This document shows positions 1 to 5,013 of a DNA stretch of 6,323 nt, in pieces. Source of the DNA: Clostridia bacterium (lineage in GTDB: Bacteria > Bacillota > Clostridia > Oscillospirales > CAG-382); NCBI GenBank assembly GCA_017959195.1, contig JAGDBE010000011.1:1-6323 (forward strand). Direction: 5' to 3'. The position numbers and the translations under genes were made by a program. The first letter of the stretch is position 1. Each line of letters begins with the position of its first letter. The notes below the pieces were generated by a model that saw nothing but the letters and a program-made list of their open reading frames with translations, did not search any database and had not been told where the DNA came from.

Positions 1-1
1 T

Positions 2-439
2 CACGACAACAACGAGTCTCAGTTTTTACTTGAGCCGATGGCGCTTACGCTTACGCCGAAGGAATTCGACGCGGCAAAACAGAACGTCTCATATTTCAAA
101 AAAATCGGCTTTGATTTTGAGGAATTCGGTTCCGACACGCTTCTCATCCGCTCCATGCCGAGTATACTCGACATTTCCGACGTCAAAGACGTATTTACGT
201 TTCTTGCCGGAAGTCTTGCCGAGGGCAACAGCAAGTCCGCGGGCGAGATATTCGACAGGGCGCTGTTTACCGCCGCCTGCAAAGCCGCGATAAAGGGCGG
301 AAACAAAAATACCGAAATCGACAACGTCTTTATAATAAATGAAATCTTCACAAACGACGCGGTTTTATACTGCCCGCACGGAAGGCCCGTAATATCCGAA
401 TTCCCGAAATCCAAGCTCGAAAAGATATTCGGAAGATGA
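2..439 (+). CDS. mutL: DNA mismatch repair protein MutL, C-terminal part (5' end outside window)
   Basis: MutL couples mismatch recognition by MutS to strand removal; in bacteria without MutH its C-terminal domain is a metal-dependent nicking endonuclease stimulated by the replication clamp. The visible 145 residues are the end of that domain. Seen directly: QFLLEP at nt 20-37, at the place of the clamp-binding motif (QEMIVP in Bacillus subtilis MutL); ACKAAIKGG (near nt 275-301), matching the conserved A/SCK-x-x-IK metal-site motif; CPHGRP (near nt 371-388), the zinc/metal-binding motif; and a terminal EKIFGR, like the family's F-x-R ending. The DQHAAHER-type motif should lie just upstream of the window, so nuclease activity is inferred. 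The reading frame is open from base 2; the ATG at 38 is internal, not a start. TGA at 437-439 is followed after 19 bp by tgt with no terminator, so the two are probably cotranscribed. Confidence 0.93.
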   Translation, partial: HDNNESQFLLEPMALTLTPKEFDAAKQNVSYFKKIGFDFEEFGSDTLLIRSMPSILDISDVKDVFTFLAGSLAEGNSKSAGEIFDRALFTAACKAAIKGGNKNTEIDNVFIINEIFTNDAVLYCPHGRPVISEFPKSKLEKIFGR

Positions 440-458
440 CAAAGGAAACTGATTTTAT

Positions 459-1595
459 ATGTTTATACTGTTAAAAAAAGAAAATCTTGCGCGCCGCGGT
501 CGGTTTATCACGCCGCACGGCGTTATCGAAACCCCCGTGTTCATGAACGTCGGCACGTCGGCGGCGATTAAAGGCGCCGTAGGCACCGACGACTTAAAGC
601 AGATAAAGTGCCAGGTTGAGTTATCAAACACATACCATCTTCACGTGCGCCCCGGCGACGACGTGATAAAGGAGCTCGGCGGACTTCGGAAGTTTTTCAA
701 CTGGTACGGACCGGTGCTCACCGACAGCGGCGGATTTCAGGTGTTTTCGCTTGCGGTGCTGCGCAAAATAAGCGACGACGGCGTACTCTTTGCCTCCCAC
801 ATGGACGGAAAGAGAATTTTCATGGGCCCGAAAGAGAGCATGAAAATTCAGGCAAATTTGGGTTCGACGATCGCGATGGCGTTTGACGAATGCGTCGAAA
901 ACCCCGCGGAATACTCATATGCGCGTGCGGCGTGCGACAGAACGACGCGCTGGCTTAAAATCTGCAAGGAAGAACTTGCCAAAAACAACGCGCTTCCCGA
1001 CGCGGTAAACCCCGAGCAGATGCTTTTCGGAATAAACCAGGGCTGCACGTATGCCGACCTCAGAAAAGACCACATGAAGGGCATTTCGGAGCTCGACCTT
1101 GACGGCTACGCGATAGGCGGACTTGCCGTCGGAGAGACGGTAGAGGAAATGTACTCGATTATTGAGGAAGTCGAGCCGTTCATGCCCGAAAACAAGCCGA
1201 GATACCTCATGGGCGTGGGCACGCCGGTCAACATCCTCGAAGCGGTAAGGCGCGGAGTCGACTTTTTCGACTGCGTTATGCCGAGCAGAAACGCGCGGCA
1301 CGGCAATTTATTCACGTCCAAAGGGCTTTTGAACCTCAACAACAACAAATACGAGCGCGATCCGCGCCCGATAGACGAAAACTGCGACTGCCCCGCGTGC
1401 AGAAATTTCTCGCGCGCGTACATAAGGCATCTTTTCAAGGCGCGCGAGCTTCTTGCGATGCGGCTGTGCGTGCTTCACAACCTTTATTTCTACAACACGC
1501 TGATGGAAAAAATAAGGGCTGCGCTCGACGAGGGAAAATTCGAGGAGTTTTTCAAATCGCACGTCGAAATCTTAGGCGCGAGAGTGGATGACTGA
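459..1595 (+). CDS. tgt: Queuine tRNA-ribosyltransferase (tRNA-guanine transglycosylase)
   Basis: This cytoplasmic enzyme exchanges guanine-34 of tRNAs for Asp, Asn, His and Tyr with the queuosine precursor preQ1. The 378 residues match the family length (E. coli about 375). Visible in order: ETPVFMNVGT (24-33), SNTYHLHVRPG (56-66), LTDSGGFQVFSL (87-98) with the catalytic-site Asp89, FDEC (142-145) with base-binding Asp143, FGINQG (190-195) with Gln194, GGLAVGE (220-226), and FDCVMPSRNARHG (270-282) with the nucleophile Asp271. The zinc site is Cys309, Cys311, Cys314 and His340. DEC and LAVGE are the bacterial preQ1-type residues rather than the eukaryotic queuine-type ones, so preQ1 is the likely substrate. 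Oddities: Cys196 stands where Gly/Ser is usual after Gln-Gly, and Ser replaces Thr in the P-T-R-N motif. The ATG at 459 is preceded by AAAGGAAA (441-448) and matches the normal family N-terminus. It follows mutL and ends at a hairpin terminator. Confidence 0.97.
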   Translation: MFILLKKENLARRGRFITPHGVIETPVFMNVGTSAAIKGAVGTDDLKQIKCQVELSNTYHLHVRPGDDVIKELGGLRKFFNWYGPVLTDSGGFQVFSLAVLRKISDDGVLFASHMDGKRIFMGPKESMKIQANLGSTIAMAFDECVENPAEYSYARAACDRTTRWLKICKEELAKNNALPDAVNPEQMLFGINQGCTYADLRKDHMKGISELDLDGYAIGGLAVGETVEEMYSIIEEVEPFMPENKPRYLMGVGTPVNILEAVRRGVDFFDCVMPSRNARHGNLFTSKGLLNLNNNKYERDPRPIDENCDCPACRNFSRAYIRHLFKARELLAMRLCVLHNLYFYNTLMEKIRAALDEGKFEEFFKSHVEILGARVDD

Positions 1596-1597
1596 AT

Positions 1598-1629
1598 AAA
1601 AAAACGGAAGGCAAAGCCTTCCGTTTTTT
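1598..1629. terminator. Bidirectional intrinsic terminator between tgt and queA
   Basis: A perfect 8-bp stem, CGGAAGGC (1605-1612) and GCCTTCCG (1616-1623), closes a three-base AAA loop. Seven A's (1598-1604) precede it and six T's (1624-1629) follow it, so the A/T tracts extend the pairing and each strand gives a hairpin followed by a U-run. It begins 2 bp after the tgt stop on the plus strand and ends 3 bp from the queA stop on the minus strand, so one element serves both converging transcripts. Confidence 0.93.
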
Positions 1630-1632
1630 ATT

Positions 1633-2706
1633 TTATAAAATCAGCATTGCGTCGCCGAACGAGAAAAATCTGTATTTTTCTTTTACGGCTTCTTTATACG
1701 CTTCCAATATCTTTTCTCTTCCGGCGAGTGCAGAAACGAGCATTATGAGCGTACTTTCGGGGAGATGAAAGTTGGTAATCAGGCAGTCGAGCGCCTTGAA
1801 TTTATAGCCGGGGTATATGAAAATATCGGTGTTTCCGCTTTTTGCCCCGATAAATCCGTTTTCGTCAGACGCGCTCTCGACGGTTCTGCACGACGTCGTT
1901 CCGACGCAGAAGATGCGGCCGCCGTTTTTCTTTACGTCGTTAAAAGCTTTTGCGCTTTCCTCCGACACGGTATAGTACTCGCTGTGCATTTTATGGTCGG
2001 TTATTACGTCCTCTTTTACCGGTCTGAAGGTACCCAAGCCGACGTGGAGCGTTACGTAAATCAGTTTTACGCCCTTTTCTTCGATTTTTCCGAGCAGTTC
2101 TTTTGTGAAATGGAGTCCCGCCGTGGGCGCAGCGCTTGAGCCCTCGTATTTTGCGTAAACGGTCTGATACCTATCCTTCGGGCTGTTTTTATTTGTTATA
2201 TACGGCGGAAGCGGCGTCTGTCCGACCTCGTCGAGTATCGAAAAGAATTCACCCTTAAAGTCGAATTCGACAATTCTGTTTCCGTCTTCGGTTACGTCTT
2301 TTACTTCCCCGGAAAGTTTATCGGAAAACTTGATTTTAGTGCCCTCTTTCATCTTTTTGCCGGGTTTCACTATCGTTTCCCACGTTTTTTCGTCTATTCT
2401 CTTTAAGAGAAGCACTTCGATTTCGCTTCCCGACGGCTCGTTTCTCGTTTTGCCGTCCGATGACTTTGCGTATCTCCTGCCGTACAGTCTTGCGGGTATA
2501 ACCTTTGAGTCGTTGAGCACGAGTGCGTCGCCGGGATTAAGATATTCTACGATATCGTAAAAATGCCTATGGCTTATTTTACCTGTTTTTCTATCCAGCA
2601 CCATAAGGCGGGAATTATCTCTTTTTTCCGCGGGGGTCTGCGCTATGAGTTCTTCGGGGAGTTCGTAATAATATTGTGATTTTAACAGTTCTTTATTATT
2701 TTCCAT
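1633..2706 (-). CDS. queA: S-adenosylmethionine:tRNA ribosyltransferase-isomerase
   Basis: QueA transfers and isomerises the ribosyl part of S-adenosylmethionine onto preQ1-modified tRNA, giving epoxyqueuosine, the step directly after Tgt. The 357 residues match the family length (E. coli 356). Family signatures seen: YELPEELIAQTPAEKRDNSR (14-33), NPGDALVLNDSKVIPARLYG (57-76), PLPPYI (165-170), AAPTAGLHFT (192-201), HVGLGTFRPV (221-230), HKMHSE (238-243), GTTSCRTVES (269-278), TNFHLPESTL (311-320) and the terminal FFSFGDAML. No expected block is missing. The ATG is only 12 bp downstream of the stop of the GH116-like gene, and the gap holds only a weak GGAT-like ribosome site, so it is probably cotranscribed and perhaps translationally coupled with that gene. 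Unlike the common queA-tgt operon of many bacteria, it faces tgt and meets it at a shared terminator. The next enzyme of the pathway, epoxyqueuosine reductase, is not in the window. Confidence 0.97.
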   Translation of the reverse strand: MENNKELLKSQYYYELPEELIAQTPAEKRDNSRLMVLDRKTGKISHRHFYDIVEYLNPGDALVLNDSKVIPARLYGRRYAKSSDGKTRNEPSGSEIEVLLLKRIDEKTWETIVKPGKKMKEGTKIKFSDKLSGEVKDVTEDGNRIVEFDFKGEFFSILDEVGQTPLPPYITNKNSPKDRYQTVYAKYEGSSAAPTAGLHFTKELLGKIEEKGVKLIYVTLHVGLGTFRPVKEDVITDHKMHSEYYTVSEESAKAFNDVKKNGGRIFCVGTTSCRTVESASDENGFIGAKSGNTDIFIYPGYKFKALDCLITNFHLPESTLIMLVSALAGREKILEAYKEAVKEKYRFFSFGDAMLIL

Positions 2707-2718
2707 ATTTACATCCGG

Positions 2719-4818
2719 TTATTTTGTGGTATCGACAAGAAGCGTGAGCTTCTTTGTTTTATTGAGCGACAAATTGCTGTCGAGCGTTACGGTATTTCCC
2801 TCTATCGAGCAAGGCCAGAGTCTGCCCGCATAGAGCACCTTATAAGGTCTATGGGAGCATTTCACCTTTCTCACCTTTACGTTTCCCGTCTCGATGATTA
2901 TATCGACGTAATCTATTCCCTGCTCGATATAGCCGTACGCTTCGTCGAAGCTTATAAATCCGCGGTAGACGTTTTCGTCGAGGAAATATTTTTCATTCGG
3001 GAAAACGCTCAAAATAAAGGTGTTCTTATCGTATTCAAATCCCGAATAAGCCGAAAGAATCGTTGCGCAGGCGCACAAATCCTCCGTTTTTTTTGCGTTT
3101 TTCAGCACGCTCTGTGCGACTTTTACCGATTTTTCGGTATATTTCATCTTTTCAAGCGCGGCGCTTGTCAGAAAATCGTTATTTTGACTTTCGGTATCGA
3201 GGTTTTCAGCCGCTTTTTCAAGTATTTCCCTTGAAAACAGTTCAAAGCCCGCGATACTCGACGTCATCATATATACAGACAGTATTTCCGACGGAAACTC
3301 GTCGGCATTTTCCTCGATGAACGCGTCAAACGTCTTTTTGAAGACGTTATACTTATCGAGATAGCCGTTTCTTCTCTTTTTATCTTTAAGTATATCCGCC
3401 GTCTCTATCATTATGCTTATGCAGCAAAGTATAAGGGACATGAGGTATATCTTCTTTGTTTCCGGCGCGATTTCGTTTATGCGTTTATAAAGAATATCGG
3501 TCATATACGATATATCGACCCAGTTCTGCGAGAAAAACCGCAGGTCGGACCTATATTTATACGACGAATACAAATCGACGATGCAGAGAAGCCGTGTATA
3601 TATCTCCTCTTCGCTGCAGTCGGTATCGTAAAGCGACGGCGCTTTCGGCGCGTCCGTACTGTTTTCCGCCTGCTTCTTCGGGGAAATGAGTTCCTTTATG
3701 CGCTCGACCGGCTCGGAATCGTACAGTCCCGGGAAGAAGAATATGTTATCGGCGAGCATTGCCTGCTTTTTATAGCTATTCCTGCTGAAATAATATATGA
3801 CTCCGTTACTGTCCCTTGACACCTTCGTGCTTTTGAGCGAAAAGAGGGCTGCCGAAAGGACGTCCTTCATTTCGGGCGCCATACACGTTCCCATATATGA
3901 ATTTCTGAAACAGACGCTGTCGTTATAAAGTCTTGTATAGTTTGAAAAGCAATATCTTATGCAGTCGATGAGCGTCGGGAAATAGTGGGTATAATAATTT
4001 TTCTCGGCGTATTTGAGGTTTGTGCCCGAAAAATACGGAAAATTCCATGCGAGCAAGAACCTTACGCTCTCTTTTGAATGAGCGCCCACCTTTTTACTTA
4101 CGCACAAAAGCGCGGTATTATCCCTTATTCCGAGGTTTTCAAATCTATTGCTAAGATATCCTTTTCCCGCAAGAAGCTTTTCGGGAACGGTCTTTGCGTC
4201 TTTATTGTCGGTTCCGAAAAACGAGAAGTCCGACGCGGTGCTTGAAATGCCTATATGTCCCTTTTCCGCAGGTGTAAAATTATCCGACTGCTCGGATAGT
4301 TCGATATATGCGCTTCCCGTTTCGGCGTCAAAGCCGAAAAACGCCTTGCCCTTTTCAAATTCGCTTGAAAGCACGGCGCAGACAGACACGAATATATTAT
4401 TATCGGTGAGGTTTTCTATTTCAAAATCGTAAAATACGGCGGGGATTCCCGAATCGACGGAATTATGAAGAGAGGTCGGGTTAAACGAGGAAATTCTTAT
4501 TTTCGCGTTACCTTCTTTTGTTCCGCATACCGCTTTTACAAACGGAAACTCGGGAGAAAGAGAAAAGTCTTTTGCGTGCATTTCTTCTTCGCCGTTTTCG
4601 CTTGCGGCGGAAAGCAGGAAGCTTTCCTCGTTTTTATTTTCGTCGGCAGTGTATGCCGCAAATTCAAGTTTTCCCAGATTTTTTCCGAAAAGTCCGCTGT
4701 CTTTATTTCTGACAAAGCCCTCGAAAGAAGCAACGCCGTCTTTATTGACAACAGCGCTTCCCGTTCCGATTCCGCCGAGCAGATATTTTATTTTTTCGTT
4801 TTGCACGCTGTTTTTCAC
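2719..4818 (-). CDS. GH116-like protein without recognisable catalytic motifs (putative pseudoenzyme)
   Basis: No exact function is recognised. Several blocks of this 699-residue protein resemble glycoside hydrolase family 116 (GBA2-like beta-glucosidases): LLGGIGTGSAVV (13-24), like the family's P-L-G-G-I-G-T-G-S start; a beta-sandwich-like stretch with FNPTSLHNS and FEIENLTDN (112-140); RFLLAWNFPYF (253-263), like F-V-L-A-W-x-F-P-N; a segment at 268-345 like the family's linker to the catalytic domain; helical segments at 425-500; and AYSGFEYDKNTFILSVFP (590-607), like the C-terminal A-L-S-G-F-x-Y-D block. The expected nucleophile region (E-G-x-x-Y-x-x-Y-N-T-x-D-V-H-F-Y) is replaced by about 346-366, and no T-Y-D acid/base motif precedes the helix at 460-476. 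A polar linker lies at 376-406. No signal peptide or clear membrane segment is seen, so it is probably cytosolic. A non-catalytic sugar-binding or scaffold role is only a guess. The reading frame is intact, so it is not a decayed gene. Confidence 0.6.
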   Translation of the reverse strand: MKNSVQNEKIKYLLGGIGTGSAVVNKDGVASFEGFVRNKDSGLFGKNLGKLEFAAYTADENKNEESFLLSAASENGEEEMHAKDFSLSPEFPFVKAVCGTKEGNAKIRISSFNPTSLHNSVDSGIPAVFYDFEIENLTDNNIFVSVCAVLSSEFEKGKAFFGFDAETGSAYIELSEQSDNFTPAEKGHIGISSTASDFSFFGTDNKDAKTVPEKLLAGKGYLSNRFENLGIRDNTALLCVSKKVGAHSKESVRFLLAWNFPYFSGTNLKYAEKNYYTHYFPTLIDCIRYCFSNYTRLYNDSVCFRNSYMGTCMAPEMKDVLSAALFSLKSTKVSRDSNGVIYYFSRNSYKKQAMLADNIFFFPGLYDSEPVERIKELISPKKQAENSTDAPKAPSLYDTDCSEEEIYTRLLCIVDLYSSYKYRSDLRFFSQNWVDISYMTDILYKRINEIAPETKKIYLMSLILCCISIMIETADILKDKKRRNGYLDKYNVFKKTFDAFIEENADEFPSEILSVYMMTSSIAGFELFSREILEKAAENLDTESQNNDFLTSAALEKMKYTEKSVKVAQSVLKNAKKTEDLCACATILSAYSGFEYDKNTFILSVFPNEKYFLDENVYRGFISFDEAYGYIEQGIDYVDIIIETGNVKVRKVKCSHRPYKVLYAGRLWPCSIEGNTVTLDSNLSLNKTKKLTLLVDTTK

Positions 4819-4824
4819 GGCATT

Positions 4825-4832
4825 CCCTCCCC
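4825..4832 (-). promoter_or_regulatory. Strong ribosome binding site deciding a GTG start
   Basis: On the minus strand GGGGAGGG (4832 to 4825) lies six bases before GTG (4818-4816), the normal spacing. An ATG at 4823-4821 is only one base from this site, too close, and reads ATG-CCG-TGA in another frame, so it cannot start the long protein. The GTG is therefore the chosen start of the GH116-like gene. Confidence 0.75.
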
Positions 4833-4863
4833 TTTTATCATTTTCTTTAAATAAAGCATTGTT

Positions 4864-4892
4864 ATTATACCATATCTTGAAAATTATTGCAA
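4864..4892 (-). promoter_or_regulatory. Housekeeping-type promoter for the GH116-like gene (and probably queA)
   Basis: On the minus strand, TTGCAA (4892 to 4887) is the -35 box and TATAAT (4869 to 4864) a perfect -10 box, with a 17-bp spacer. TGG directly before the -10 box gives an extended -10 element (TGnTATAAT). Transcription should start near 4857, leaving a leader of about 40 bases. With only 12 bp between the two downstream genes, this is also the best candidate promoter for queA. Confidence 0.85.
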
Positions 4893-4943
4893 CACTTCCG
4901 ATTTCCGGCAGCGCGCCGATTATGTTTTTATTGATAATAACTG
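4893..4943. other. Core between the divergent promoters
   Basis: These 51 bp between the two -35 boxes contain a GC-rich island (4898-4920) inside otherwise A/T-rich DNA. The island has CCGAT at both ends (4898-4902 and 4916-4920) and a small inverted repeat CGGC/GCCG (4906-4909 and 4915-4918). TTATT-GAT-AATAA, an imperfect palindrome, lies at 4928-4940 just before the plus-strand -35 box. Either could bind a regulator, but no known operator is recognised. Confidence 0.3.
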
Positions 4944-4972
4944 TTGAAAAAAATTAAATTTTACTGTATAAT
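4944..4972 (+). promoter_or_regulatory. Housekeeping-type promoter for the activase gene
   Basis: TTGAAA (4944-4949) as -35 box and TATAAT (4967-4972) as -10 box are separated by exactly 17 bp. The spacer and flanks are very A/T-rich. Transcription should begin near 4979, giving a leader of about 35 bases before the TTG start at 5014. It fires away from the minus-strand promoter; 51 bp separate the two -35 boxes. Confidence 0.85.
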
Positions 4973-5000
4973 TATTATGATATAGTATGTATTATGGAAA

Positions 5001-5009
5001 AGAAGTGAT
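5001..5009 (+). promoter_or_regulatory. Ribosome binding site supporting a TTG start at 5014
   Basis: AGAAGTGAT (5001-5009) resembles AGGAGGTGAT, the complement of the 16S rRNA 3' end, and sits a few bases before TTG at 5014. In-frame alternatives are weaker: ATG at 4987 is about 8 bases from the predicted transcript start with no ribosome site, and GTG at 5005 lies inside the binding site itself. The gene was therefore started at TTG. Confidence 0.6.
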
Positions 5010-5013
5010 AAAT

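Noticed and set aside
38..40. ATG at 38 as a gene start
   Set aside because: The frame is open upstream to the window edge and the residues before it fit the MutL clamp-binding region, so it is an internal methionine.
1765..2139. 124-residue open frame on the plus strand
   Set aside because: It is the antisense shadow of queA, whose conserved motifs on the minus strand are unambiguous.
4465..4854. Hydrophobic 129-residue plus-strand frame that looks like a membrane protein
   Set aside because: It is antisense to the N-terminal part of the GH116-like gene; reversed A-rich codons give Phe-rich translations. It has no promoter or ribosome site.
4819..4860. A preQ1 riboswitch in the leader of the GH116-like/queA transcript
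   Set aside because: The leader is about 40 bases, A-rich, and shows no stem with the C-rich loop and A-rich tail of a preQ1-I element. The gaps before tgt (19 bp) and queA (12 bp) are too short to hold one.
4987..4989. In-frame ATG as start of the activase
   Set aside because: It lies about 8 bases after the predicted transcript start with no ribosome site, and the extra residues do not resemble the family's N-terminus; TTG at 5014 has a plausible site.
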